Assembly: GCA_916610825.1 (NCBI GenBank)
Contig: OU744449.1
Span: forward strand, 11,911,520 to 11,975,519
DNA from: Haliclystus octoradiatus
Taxonomy: Eukaryota > Cnidaria > Staurozoa > Stauromedusae > Haliclystidae
Length of the DNA stretch: 64,000 bases
Direction of reading: 5' to 3'
Position numbers and translations under genes: made by a program. Numbering within the stretch: position 1 is the first letter of the stretch; each line of letters begins with the position of its first letter. The notes below the pieces were generated by a model that was not told the origin of the DNA, made no database searches, and saw only the letters and a list, made by a program, of their open reading frames with translations. Below, in pieces: positions 46,823 to 59,729 of the stretch.

Positions 46823-48136
46823 TAGTTCCTTGGTAATAAAACATAGATTGTAATAATATTGTAAAAAGGTACAATCCATCATGACAACAAAAGCCTACAC
46901 TCGATCTTTCAACAATTGATTGAAAATGACATTGAGAAGTGAATAAACTGTTACTTGTCAATGGTAATTTTTTTGCAAAGTCCAATTACCTTTAGAATTT
47001 TAAAATACTTGGATTCAGCAGAATATATTCCTGTAAAATTTCCTTCTTGTACAAAAATAGGAGCCCCATAGTTATGCAATATCTAAAGCATATCGAAATG
47101 TTTCATTTAAAATTTTACAGTTTTATTATTTCCATGGACCTTTATTTAATTACTTTATGCATCCTTGCCATTCTAAACATGGTTACATTAAACAACATAA
47201 GCAGTACCGTTCATCGAGGCACCATGGCAACACAGGAAGAAACACTTATTAATAATAATAATACGCAAGCCGTGTCGGTGATCAAATCCCCATTGTTTCA
47301 TTATTGTTAAACTCCTTTTCCGCAGAGCACTTTCCAAACTTCTTATACGCTTCTGGGTTATCTATAGGCCTCTGGCTATCCGACGTTTTGTTTTTACAGT
47401 TTAAAATGCTATAAATTGCTCATAAATTGCGATTAAAATTTCCAAAATCGTGATATTTTGACGGAAGTTATGTGAAAATAAACTGCTTTCCTTGGTGTAT
47501 TCCGTCATGCCTAGCAACATCACGAATTTTAGAGCACGCTTTATTTTAATGGCTGCCAATATTTCGTAAAAGTGTTTCATCATATTTTGCAAGAGTATTC
47601 CAATATGCCTAGAAGGAGAAGTGGTCCAACAATACTCCATTTTACATCACAAACAGAAGACACAATTCTCGGTAAGTCTTTTACAACTTAAATGTTTGAA
47701 TGCTTCATGTAAAGTCTGTCGAAGTCACTTTTACCGTGGTTTTTACCCTGTTGCATGAGGGCTTACAGGACTCTGATGGCAATTGTTACTTTTAAGTATC
47801 ATAATCCCAAATAGCCTACTTTGTTATCAAGTTATCGTTGGCAGAAGAGATTACTGTGTCACTGTATCGCCAATATTAGCTTGATTTGTTATGAACTGTT
47901 CTTCTTTGGAAGAAAAGATTTATTGTGTCACCGTTTTATGTCAGCAGTTCTGTTCTGTTATCCACACTGCACACACAGAGATTTGACCCATAACAAATAA
48001 ACAAATTCAGAGAATTAGTGTGGTACTTTTCAGTCATCAAGCAGTTGTAAGTTGTACAAATACAAAATTGGAGTTGTAATTTAGAATTTTAGCTGCCTTC
48101 TATCCTTTTGTCGAAATGTACAATGTACATTTATAA
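46823..48136. other. No recognised gene; one weak exon candidate
   Basis: Only short frames are present. At 47608-47672 an ATG frame encodes MPRRRSGPTILHF and some ten further residues, then meets GGTAAGTC, a good donor site. An ATG in a strong context (CACCATGG, about 47222) opens a 28-codon frame upstream. Neither has a known domain. Confidence 0.3.
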
Positions 48137-48144
48137 TGTGCCAT

Positions 48145-49331
48145 CATAGGCGTAGGGGCACATTTCCAACCAGGGGGGCAAAAATGGTTTTGCCCGAAAA
48201 AAATTTTCCGGGAAATGTTGTTGTAAGAGGTAACTCACATGCAAAATTGCAGAAGATTTATCACAGGATACAAACACAGACATCACAGGCCTCCTTCAGC
48301 CCCACAAATTTCTTAATACCATCATTAAATATTGAAACATATTCATTTTACATTCATTTTAAGCAATTATATGATTATATAATTTTTTACTGAATTCAAA
48401 AAGCCGTTATCAGCTCTTCCATTCCTCCTGCAACTTAGCTTTACGGTGTAAATAATAACGTTCATTTCTTCCTGTAGTGGATCGTAAGAACGTTTTAGTC
48501 ATACCTGGCTCGTCATGTAGGCCATCCTATTTTAGGTATTTACTTTTATTTCCTGAGAATGTTTAGACACCTTAGAGCAGAATATTTTGCTGCATATAGC
48601 AGTGTATTTTAGGCACCGTAAAATACACTTTCATATGCAGCACCGGGTTATGTTTTTAATTTGAAAGAGCGAGACAAGCCTATTTTGTGGCAAATAGTGA
48701 TCTGCTTCACTAATCCCTATATGATCTGATGCGAAGAATTGTTGCGAGCAGAGCGAGCAAGAAAATTTGGATTATTGTTTACTGATATTTTTCAGGACAA
48801 CGTTACGTATAACCTGCGAAATATTGAATGACTGAATAATTTCATTTGCAAAGAGATATAAGAAATAGCTTGATCTGCCCGAAAATTGACCTAAAAATTT
48901 CCACTTACACATTTGGGTCAATGTAACATTTCTAATGTCATCACGGTCTTAATCTTTTTAGACGTTAATATATAAAGCGTGTAGATGAGTTCTGGATTTT
49001 TTATATTGCAAAACGAGTAGGGGTGGAGTCTTCAAAATAATTAAGCGATATAGCAACCATAATTATTGCATAAAATTATGAATATTAGATTGGAACATGA
49101 TAAGAAGAAAGCTTGCCAGTAGGCTTACAATGCATAGTATACTCCTGTTCATAAAACTGTTTTTGTGAAGTGTTGAATTTTATTAATACACAATAAATTT
49201 CCGGAACACTTTCACTGTACCACAAAAGACTTGTAATTTGTTGATTTGCCCGAAAATTTGCCCGAATTTTTTTCTCAAATGCGTTTGGGGGGGCAAATGC
49301 CCCCCCTGCCCCCCCAGCTCCTACGCCTATG
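48145..49331. mobile_element. Non-autonomous hAT-like transposon
   Basis: The inverted ends are CATAGGCGTAGGGGC and CATAGGCGTAGGAGC. They are flanked by the perfect 8-bp duplication TGTGCCAT (48137-48144 and 49332-49339), the length typical of hAT. Subterminal tracts rich in G7 and C7 and in TTTGCCCGAAAA occur at both sides. No transposase frame is present in 1.19 kb. Confidence 0.85.
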
Positions 49332-49339
49332 TGTGCCAT

Positions 49340-50833
49340 ACATTGAAACGTCCACTGTGTCCACACATTGTTTACTTTAATCATTATTATATGAGGTAGG
49401 TGAATGGTGAACATTATAGACATGTGTCCTCTCTGTGAGAAGTTGGCTAAGGTTAATAAAATATTAGAGTTTGAGTATCTCATTTATGTAATTTACTGTA
49501 TCAAATTTCAGAATCACCTGTTGTTATTACCAAATCACTCAATGACTCATGCTGAGATTCACTCAACCGACACAGCAATAATATTTACATACCAATGCCT
49601 TTCATTGTGAAAACAAGTTCATTAACTGCAATACCTAAGATGCAATCCATATTTACTTCATTTGAATTATGTAGTCAACATAAAATGTACTTATGGATAT
49701 AACCCATATTTATAAATATATTTGATTTGAAATATGTACTACAATAGAGTATCAATTATCTCCTTTTCACTATGCTTTACATGTATGTAACGATTAATTA
49801 TCAAAACTGAAATGAATTATCATTGTTGTTCTGCATTTTTAATTCCTCCTCATGACTATTTTGTTTCATTGACATTCTCTTTGACAAGACATACTGCAGG
49901 CTACTAACGGGAGCGAAGCGACCTCTTTGAGGAAGCCGAAGGCTGACTGGCCCCGGGCGCAGGCCGCAAGCCGAAGGCTTGTACTCGATAAAATGAACGA
50001 TACTGGCGTTGTAAATATCATACTTTTTGCAGATGAGCGTTGATATCTCTTCATGCAAGGAAAATGTAGCATAAATTATTAGCGCAGCTCGCTGTTTGGA
50101 CTACGACGATCATTTTAAGCTATAGTTTGTCACATTTCATAGATTAATAAATGAGTGAAAAGAACACATACATTTATACACACAGGCACGATGTATGGAT
50201 CTCTATTTAACAATAGAAAACGAGCCCGATGAGGACCTCGGAGGACCTCGGTGACTATATTCAAGACGGTAGACAACGAGGGCGAGTTGTCTAATTGTTT
50301 CAGTGCAAACCAATTAATGGTACAAGCAAAACATATCAAAATTAAATTCTAACTATTTATTTGCTTTCTACATAATTAATTTTAAATACAACCGTCAATG
50401 AAAGGCATCCATGACGACTGCAGCGTCGTGACTTGGAGGATGAATTTTAATTTGACTTGATTCAGATTTAATTTTTAAAACAAAGCAGTTGGATATTAAT
50501 ATTGGCTACAAAATACAGCCCCACAAAATAGCAAACTTGAGAAGGTAACTATTGAGTACCTCAGAAAATACATAAATGTTTGCAGTTTGTAATATAAGAG
50601 TTTGTTGTAAACTTTAGCTGACTAGAGGACTAATTTATATATGCAATATTTTAGCGAGAAGTTGTGAGAAAATTGTTGAATAAGATTAAGATTGTATATG
50701 CATAGCTTACCATTGAACAACTTCATCTCATATTTTGTTATTTGTTTTGTTTTCTTCGAGACGGAAATTATAATTTACTCTCGTAATTCGTATAAAATTT
50801 TGGTTCAAAAACGTTTGCGAAGCGTTCACTATT
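49340..50833. other. Unassigned DNA with a small GC-rich patch
   Basis: No gene is recognised. At about 49908-49985 a GC-rich patch contains AAGCCGAAGGCT twice, unlike the surrounding AT-rich DNA. It is probably a fragment of a dispersed repeat. At 50228-50262 GAGGACCTCG is directly repeated. Confidence 0.35.
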
Positions 50834-52858
50834 AAACAAATAGTTCATACTTTCCGTGAACTATGCTCTGATAGCACCACGAGAGGCACGTAAGGAGAAA
50901 ACGAGAAGGCATCAGAAAATTACGAGCCGCCTCAGCGAGTAATTTTCGCCTTCGAGTTTTCTCCTGAAGTGACTCGAGTGGTGCTATCAGAGCATAGTTC
51001 ACGGAAAGTATGAACTATTTGGTTTAGAACATAGCCAACCCCGATTTGTGAATGTTTTGTACGTTTTTTCAGAGCATTTTCTGATCTTTACAATCCATGA
51101 TCAAGTATGCAATTCTCCTATTTTCGTGACGTCATCGGAAGAAGGCTGAGTCGAGAGCTTTACACTTGTCTTTTTTAAATCAACTAAAAGCCGCGAGGAA
51201 AAATTGATATCGGGAAATTTATATTTCTCTTTTTGAAATTAAAAGAATGGATGTGTAACATCGTTTTCTTACATAGTCATGGATTCTTATCTTTAAACAA
51301 TATTTTGTATGTTCTTATGTGTGTTATTCATTATGGAAAGCTGACTGGAAAAACTTGAAAAGGAAAGAAAATGTTTCTTACCTATAATTTGAAGAATTTC
51401 GTAAAAAGCCGTCAACGTGAAGAAAGAAATGAAACTAAGAAAGATTTATTGACTAAATGTTTGCTAATTGCCTATTTAAAAGAGCAGATTATTGAATTTT
51501 TGATAACTTTTTAGATAACTGATTATCTAATGTTGCTAACTTTCATTTGGAGAAATGGTTTAATTATTTGAAATTTTAGCGGTTGAATTTGTTTGGTTTT
51601 GATAGCTTATCGAAAGCTTTCCTTTCTATGCCAGTTAGTGCTTATACTTATATCTAGGAACTTGAAAAAACTGGTCATAAAAGGACGAGGGAATGTATTA
51701 ATTAAATGAAGTTATGTTATGTTTTTACAATTATCAATAGGCCTACTGTAAAATTTAGGCAAATTGTTTTTGAATTGTTAATTTGTGCAAAATATTTCTA
51801 TACATTGTAAACATGTTTGTTTACTAGCTTACATATTTCACCCAGAGCCATTTGATTCATTTTGAACAACTGAGGCACTGCATGAAACAGTAACTCAATG
51901 AAATTGTATATGACTCTACAAATATTCACTGTATTTGCTTTTTACTTTTTATTACTTGCCAGTTTATAATGCCATATTTAAATAATTATCGGTTGTTTGG
52001 TAATTTCATAAATTTCTTGAAATCGACGGGGTCAAGCTCGGCTATGGTGAAATGGCGTTATTGGCGTTAACCAATCAAATTGCAAGAATAAATCGTAGTA
52101 GATCCTCGATATGTTCTAAGAGAAAATAGTGAACGATGGAGCAACCAGTCAGAATGCAGATCATCGAATAGTACCCTAGTCGGTTTCGTCTAATAGTATT
52201 TAGCAGCTGACTGCTGATTGATTAAATAACAAGAAAAGTACTATTACCTTTATACAGTTTACAAAACAAAAGGCTAAATGTATTACTAATGACAAATCAT
52301 ATTTTCTGCTGAGATGTTATATATCAATTTAGAACATTACGATATTTACTATTTTAACTTCATACAAAATGACTATAATAAGGAATACAATAAGCTCTAT
52401 TTTAAATGATTACAAAGACTACTATTTTAAGGATTACGCTGATTTCTATTAAAGGAGATAATATCATTGTCATATGACGTCATCATGAAAGCGAGGCTTC
52501 CATTGTCAAAGTTCAATCAATTTAAATATAAACCAGTGGAGTATAACCGCTGACAATACTATTGGTAAATTATTGACACCCTGATTCTCACTCTATCACA
52601 AAAGATCAATTGTCATAAAATCACAGCTCTTCGTCAAACGCGTCATAATTATCAGCCGCGACACTGATCTTAATGATAATACGACGTAATGCATAAATTA
52701 TATCATTCATTTACGATTTCATGGGAACGTGCTGGGCTAAAAGTCACACTTTAGCTCATAGACCCTATGGTTTCAGAAAAAGCCTTGGGACTGGTACGCA
52801 GGCTACTCGTGGTGCTATCAGAGCACAGTTCACGGAAGGTGTGAACTATTTGTTTTAT
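50834..52858. mobile_element. TIR element with a second internal terminal module
   Basis: The sequence AAACAAATAGTTCA, then CCGTGAACT and CTCTGATAGCACCACGAG occurs at 50834-50884 and, inverted, at 52806-52858, giving a candidate 2.0-kb unit with inverted ends of about 50 bp. A third, inverted copy at 50975-51024 makes a palindrome of about 190 bp with the left end, with inner arms GGAGAAAACGAG and CTCGAGTTTTCTCC-like. Between 51025 and 52805 no coding frame is seen. Either the whole is one element, or the left palindrome is itself a small MITE and the right copy a separate remnant. No TSD could be fixed. Confidence 0.5.
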
Positions 52859-53268
52859 AGCTTATGATTGTATTTAACATGGTCGCAGTCGCACAAACGT
52901 AAACTGAAGGCAGGGACGTTGCTACAAGATGTATGACTATCGTCATGACGTAATAATCTAATTAACATAAAGGACATGAAGGTAGCATAAAACTTGATTA
53001 TGAGCTTCTCAGCTTTATTGATTATAAACAATTGATTTGGTGTTTCCTTCTGTTACTTTATCAAATCTGCAATCATTCGTTACGAAATATATGGCTCTAG
53101 AGTCTAGTGCATCCAGATGAATGAAGCCAAAATGTGTATTGTTTCGCTACAAAACAAGTGAAGTGAAAATAGGAACATAAGCAGAACATAAGGCTTAAAA
53201 CTCAGCGGTTTTAGTGATACCATTTACAAAAAGTGTGGTTGATCAATGATGGATGAACATATCCAGTT

Positions 53269-56200
53269 TTGAAACTCCCTTTGTTATACCAAGGACTGCA
53301 TCCTGAACAGCTACAAATCAAAGAAAATTTGGTACTTTCTAAAAGCAAAATAACCGGAAAATGTTTAATTGGTGGTTCAAATAGAAGGTTAGAAACTGTT
53401 TCATGCAAGCAAGTAAAAGTGTATTCCGACACAGAGAAACACAAACTTTTCATGGATGTTCTTACCTGTGAATCCTTGGATTTTACTGACAAAGATAACG
53501 TGTTAAGGTTACAAATAGAAGACGAAGATATGTATGCCTCTCTGGAGCACAAAGATAAGAGATGCTAGGCAAGTTATCAGTATTATGAAAAACTGAAAAC
53601 ACTCAAAGAAAACAAAACACCTGTTGAAAGAATGATAAGAACGATTATAGCAAAACTAATCAAGAGACCAGAATTACAAACAAGCATTATTGAAAAAATC
53701 AAAGGGAATTTAGAGCGAGGTCTCTGGGTTCCTGTTACAGAACTCAATCTCAATATGAAATTGCAGGAACATTATTGCCATGGAATTCTGTAATTAGCGA
53801 GAAAAGTGTATCTACTCCTGTGCGATTAATCACAAATAGCTCGCATAAAGATAAAAATGGACTTAAAAAAGTCTTAATGAATGCCAAGTTCAAGGATCAT
53901 CTAACATTGGTGACTTACGAAAGGTCCTATTAACATTGAGAACATCGCAAAACATATCCATTGGTGGTCTTTCCAAGTACTCAACTTTTTCAAACTGCCT
54001 GAAGTAACATAAGTCTACCAAGATTACTTATTCTAAGCTCACTTGTTCCAGAAGAGTGGAAAAAGTATATCAATTTAGATAACCTAAGCCTGGAAGTGTT
54101 GTAGAAGCAAGTATGCCCTTTGGTGACAGTGTCGCTGCATAGCTTGCTGTTTGGGGAAGAATAAAATATGACGAAAAATGTTGAACAATACATAATTTTG
54201 AATGTCTTCTTGTGTCAAAGCTATGTCGATGATTGTGTAGACACGGGAAAGTGGGACGAAGATCTAGCACCACTACTAGCAGGAATGAAGAAGTAGCTCA
54301 ACCTGGTGGATTTTTATTCAAATAGTTCAACTGTGTTGGAGACAAAAAACAAGGAGAAAACGCTTGGCTACATCTGGAACTCGAAAGAAGACAACCTTAT
54401 GCTGAAAAATTGATTCAATCTTGGCAAGAAATTAGACATTTACCTGACATCAGAAAATGTGAATAATACAGCCATGGCATCATTCACAGAAAGGGACACA
54501 GTATCTTGCCAAGCTCAAATAGTTGATCCATCAGCATATTTTATGGTGAAGTATGCTTGAGACATCCTGGACATGATCGTGATTCATGGAATATTGAAAT
54601 AGATAATGATCAAAAAGCCAAGTTTATCCAAATATTCATGCAACTATGAAAGGCAAAGGAAATGCCATTTCCAAGAAGTACTATACCAAAATATGTAATT
54701 CACGGTGAAAAGGTCGAGGTTATGCTGGCAGTGTTCTTTGACGGTGGAGACAGAGGATATTTTGCATGTATTTAGATGGTAGTCAGAGTTGAATATGGAT
54801 TCGTCTCTCAATTACCACTTACTCACAGCTTTGGCAAAGACTTCTGGAACAAAGAGGCTCCCTATATCAAGAACAGTGCTTTTAGAAGCAGATCTTGGAG
54901 TTATACTATGGAAAAAGGCGGAAAAAGAATCTTCCAAATAAAATTGAAATCATTAGAAGTAGATTCTTTACTGACTCAACTATAGTTTTGAGGCAATTAA
55001 ATTCCTATTCTGGCCACTTCAATACCTTTGTTGACATCATAACAGAGTCTATAAAGTCAAATACTAACCTATGTGATTGGAGATATATTAACAGTGTTGA
55101 TAATCCTGCTGATTTGGCAACTGAGGATAAAGCAAATGTTGAAGACCTCACATCTGACAAATGGACCCAGGGAGGAGTCCCAGAAAATGAGTGGCCAGTA
55201 AAAATTATCAATGACTTACCCAAACCTAATGGTTCCCTTACCAGATCTGGCAAAAGAATACAAAACAGCTACTGAAGTGGCAAACATGAAGGTTACAACA
55301 AAGATAATTTCATCAAAGAAGACATCAAAGAGTATTATAGAGCAAACCAAATTTCGACAAGACAAAAAAAAGAATGCAAAGTCATAGACAGCCGCAATTA
55401 ACACATGTGCATTAGTTTTGAAGGCATGTTATATATTTAAGTCATCAGATGGAAAATGTGAAACTGCACCTGTTCGTTTTATCTTCGCAAAGAGGATGTT
55501 GATACAATCGGCTATGCAAGATACAAATGACATGCTGAGAAGGACAAAAATCTCATCTTATAACGTCGTAGAAGAAAGTGATAACATAATGTATGCAATT
55601 AGAAGAGCTCAGAAGCAGTTGGAGAAACGAAATTGTCTATAATGATGGCTAAACAAAGACTGGAAGCCTAATCCTCTATCAGTATCATAAGGATTGGGGA
55701 AATCGCCATTCAGTAAAACGTGTGGAAGCAAAATTAGGAGAGTCCTTTTATGTGTCATTCTGTCAGAAGAGACTTAAGAAATACGAAAAAGATGTTACAC
55801 CTGTAAGAAAATGGATTCAAAAACTCTTCCTCCGAAGATGGGTATTTTACCTGAAAGAAGAACCAACTTGGTAACACCATTCTTTTCAATACAATCTGAT
55901 ATTGCAGGACCATTTATTGTTGAATATTCTGTTAAACAAAGAACTCGCATGGAGCATTGGTTGTTCTGCGCTACCTGCGATAGTACTAGAGCAACGTCTG
56001 CAAGTGCCTTAGAAGACTATGGATCAGCAAGTGTAATAGGGGTTTGGATGCTTTGAAAAATCAGCATGGAAGTTTTGCGTATGTTCATTCTGATCTTGGA
56101 TCCAATTTGATCAAAGCTGGGAAGATTCTGGAAACGCAATTTAATGAAGTGAAAAAGGTTGTTGCATCATGATACAAGAATGTGGAATAGTGTTTGGTTC

Positions 56201-56720
56201 AGCAAAAGCACATTTGATACAAGGTACAGTTGAATCCATGATAAAGTTGTTGAAAATTGAAAAGAAAAGAGAGAAGTTAATGAGTGGTGAAGAGATTTTA
56301 ACTAGCTTACAGTTTAATTAAGTAGTGCGAGGATGGGCAAATATGGTAAATAATAGACCACTGGTGCATAACCCATAAATTGGACAGGATATCACTCCAA
56401 ACCAACTGCTGCACGGATGAGGTTTAGATCATAACGTTGATGCTTCTGAAGGAGTTTCAGGTAAGCATTTAGAAAGATTTAAAGATGTGCAGCTGCAAGC
56501 TAAAAATTGGTGGAATATTTATACTGAGTGTGCAAGAAAGGATCATTTGAGAAAATGGAAAACAGAGCAGGAAAATTTAAAAGAAGGTGATTTTGTTTGC
56601 CTACTTGATGTCCCTTCTGGAACAGGATTTTACAAATTGGGAACAATTATAAGTTTTCCCTGGAAAAGACGGTCTTGTTCTCCCGGGTGTTCTCCACTGA
56701 TGGTAATTGTCGGCCACAAA
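53269..56720 (+). pseudogene. Old BEL/Pao retrotransposon fossil
   Basis: Domain traces appear in BEL/Pao order. An RT part has the catalytic word YVDDCVDTG (about 54222-54248). RNase H and its linker part have RSRFFTDSTIVLRQL and WRYINSVDNPADLAT (about 54950-55120). Integrase traces are at about 55730-56440 (QSDIAGPFIVEYS, HSDLGSNLIKAG), and a DUF5641-like end LKEGDFVCLLD is near 56570. It is far more decayed than element E, with well over ten breaks. No LTR pair was found. It is clearly an old insertion. Confidence 0.7.
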
Positions 56721-56724
56721 TAGT

Positions 56725-57167
56725 AACAAGACATATGCCGATACATGTACACTAAGTATACAGTGTGAATCAGAACGCAAACGAGGATATGAAAAAGACA
56801 ATAGAAGCAAGGAAAGAGATGACATCTATATATTTGAAAAAGTTATCACATTCGATATGTTGACATGTTGGACTCTTTATTATTCTAGTTACATATTTAC
56901 ATTATTATTTGCAAAGAGATCCAATTTCCTTGGTTTCTCAATATTCAATCATTATTTTATAGCCAAATAGCCATTATGCTTTGGCCTTAAATTTTAGCCT
57001 CTTTTTAATGCAAAGAGCACATGGTTTAGTTTAGAAAATGAAAAGTGCAAACTGTTGAAATTAAAACAACAATTTTTCATTATTAATCAGATTTTTATTA
57101 TATAGTTTTGATGTTTATAATCAAGTTTACTTGAACCAACTACCTGTTTATGGTTTTTTGTGATAAT
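56725..57167. other. AT-rich gap between fossil elements
   Basis: Nothing recognisable is seen between the BEL/Pao fossil and the LINE fragment. Confidence 0.4.
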
Positions 57168-57393
57168 CAAAACATTTATGGAATACCAAAAAGGTCTATT
57201 GGAAAACTGCAGAGCGCTCAAAATTCAGCTGCTTTCATGATATCTTGCTTAAAAAAATTGGAGCACATTAGTCCGACATTGGAAAAATTGCATTGGCTTC
57301 CTGTAGAGCATCGAATTACGTTTAAGATTTGTTTGCTGATATATAAAATTATCAATAATGAAGCACGTGATTATCTGAAGCAGCTTGTAAAAT
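57168..57393 (+). pseudogene. Fragment of a CR1/L2-like LINE (region after the RT core)
   Basis: The frame encodes GIPKRSIGKLQSAQNSAAFM, HISPTLEKLHWLPVEHRI and FKICLLIYKIINNEARDYL. This matches the conserved block LQxVQNSAARL...HITPVLKELHWLPV...FKILLLTYKAL that follows the RT domain in CR1, L2 and Jockey-type LINEs. There is no RT core upstream, so it is a short remnant. Confidence 0.75.
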
Positions 57394-58179
57394 CAACATT
57401 GAAAATCAAAACTAAAAAATTATTTTATATTTATATTCAATTTAAATTTATTTGTTCCCAAGAAATATATCACATGATGTCATCTGCAAATAATTCATTC
57501 GCTTGTGAGGAAGATGTAGATGGAGTTACAAATTTCCCATCTGCGAAGTTTAATAAAGGAACAGCACAGATTGCTCATAACGCTCGGTTCGGCAGGTCTA
57601 AAATGTTAAGTATAATATGTTTAATATGTTACATTTGTCAAAACCAATGCTGCGCTGTTATTATTTCTATTTGCGTTACTCTGCAGTGTGATTGTGGTTC
57701 CGTTATGCCGTAGTTGATATTGCTATGTTCTATGTTTATGGAAATTAGACAAATAAGATTTATTTTCGTGCCGGCACTAACTTGCTGATGAGTCCTGATC
57801 TCTGATCTGTTGTTGAGCAGTGATTCTTTAGCGCATATAATTTCGTATTTCTCAACTAATGTATTATTTACAAAAACCGTGTTAAAATTCACGTGCAATT
57901 TATTTAGATATGAAGAACAAAAGTCATTTTGACTTTTGAATGATTTAAATAAAAAAGAGCAAATCGATCTGGAGAAACAGAGTCGAAGGAGTAGAACAAT
58001 CCAATTTCAACAACGAAAAACCGATAATAACCGAAATACTTGACTATCTCCAAGTTCCGCTTACTCTGATTTGCCGAATTTTGATGGTTGGTCATTTTAC
58101 CTACATATCAAAACCGTCATCAAATAAGTGAGACTTCAACCGAAATACTGGAGTTACAGCGTTTTATTTAGACAAAATA
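57394..58179. other. No recognised gene
   Basis: The open frame of the LINE fragment runs on to 57713 but loses similarity after about 57400. No element terminus is seen here. Confidence 0.35.
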
Positions 58180-58971
58180 GATGAATCTAGCCTTATGTAA
58201 AATGATCACCGGTGGGTGGAAAGTTGAAAAAGAGATAATAAATTGGAATAAAGAATTTTTGGATATCTTAGAGTGCATTAACCAAGACAATTTAAGGAAG
58301 AAGTTAATAAAAAAGCGAAGAAGGGTGATTTGTTAGAATTCTGTCTATATTTATTCACAATAAATCAAAAAATTGTAGATGAAATTAATGTGATCGAAGC
58401 TAAGAATCACAACTTGAAGTTATTGTTGATCAGCTGGTGGAAGTTTTACCTGCCACAGATGTAAATAATATCTTACCGGAAACATTATCAAATAAGTCGC
58501 CGACATTCGACGCCTGTGCGTCGCCGACCAGATCACCAAACAGTTGATGACGGCCTTTCCATTTCATTAGTATCACTTTGTAATTATAATAATGAATTGT
58601 AAATGTAATTGTAATTATAATGAAAATGAATCAGCTATCGGAAACAATAAGGAGGACAATACCATCAATAATGTCAACATAAACGATGGAAATGTTACCA
58701 GTCCTTCCTACCTTGGTACGAACACAGTCACAAGGTGATTGTTCATACCCTCCTTTTTTGTTTTCAATGAGGCCATTACCATCCCCTTACGAGCAACGTC
58801 TAACAAGGATGGAAGCACAACTAAGTCAGCTGATGATGTTGCTAGGCAACCAAAGTGCGCAACTTTACTAAAATGTTCTTCGATGCTCGATCTATTGTAA
58901 ATAAACTCGACCATCTAGAATTATTACGTGCATCAAATTTGTACGATATTGTATTTGTATCTGAAACCTAG
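58180..58971 (+). pseudogene. 5' fragment of a LINE: ORF1 remnant and truncated ORF2 start
   Basis: An ORF1-like end (QRLTRMEAQLSQLMMLLGN, a short coiled coil, stop at about 58869-58871) is followed within a few bases by an ATG at 58873. The next 32 codons (MFFDARSIVNKLDHLELL, then YDIVFVSET) match the N-terminus of a CR1/Jockey-type AP endonuclease. The frame stops at 58969-58971, where other sequence begins (GCCTGCGCGCAGATC). The upstream part has several frame changes. The piece belongs to a LINE different from that at 61862, whose ORF2 starts differently. Confidence 0.65.
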
Positions 58972-59237
58972 CCTGCGCGCAGATCTTACTTGAAAACCTT
59001 TCTTCCTCGTTAGTAAGGTCTGCGCATCCGAGCGAAATCTCTTGTTCGGACAGAAAGTGCTGAGACAACCAAAAGATGGACAGACTCTGCGTGAAACGCA
59101 TACCTTTGCAATTTCGACCATTCGTGTGAAAACAACACATCCAGAACCAAGAAAATATACTTTTTAATATAAAAAAGGTTTTTATTTATTTATTTTTATA
59201 TACACAGCTCCATTTTTATGGAGCTTTTCGATTTTCT

Positions 59238-59301
<64 letters not shown>

Positions 59302-59725
59302 CCTGACATATTTTGATATGATAGCTACAATGAATTTATAATATCTAAATTGCTGAATAAAGTTTATTAGATTTGAAAAGAGTTATTATAGTACATTGTA
59401 TCTTGTATTGATGATACCAAAAGCGACGCAATAAAACCGTATGGCTGTAAAGTCAGGCAGGAGCCTTAAAGTTTTGAATGAATTTGAGAATACGAAACTC
59501 GATTCAAGCACATGTATAACTACATCCATCAAAGCTAGATATAGAAACGACATATTACATACTGCAAGATTTAACACTACAGATGTTAAAATATGGATAG
59601 AAGCGACAATCAATTATTTCAATGATATCAACATTTTATCAACTAGAAAGCCAACAAAACTAGAAGACAAGACAGTACTTTCCTTCTTCGCCCCTAAATG
59701 AACTCATGGTAAACAAAAGAAATTA
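58972..59725. other. Unassigned DNA with a (TCA)n microsatellite
   Basis: A perfect (TCA)n run of about 20 units lies at 59239-59300. Just right of the LINE fragment GCGCAGATCTTACT and AGTAAGGTCTGCGC (58978-59018) form an imperfect hairpin. An 86-codon frame at 59441-59701 (MAVKSGRSLKVLNEF) has no recognised domain, and I do not call it a gene. Confidence 0.45.
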
Positions 59726-59729
59726 TTAA

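Noticed and set aside
59441-59701. An 86-codon gene
   Set aside because: No domain, no splice or promoter context, and it ends just before a transposon. Length is within chance for this base composition.
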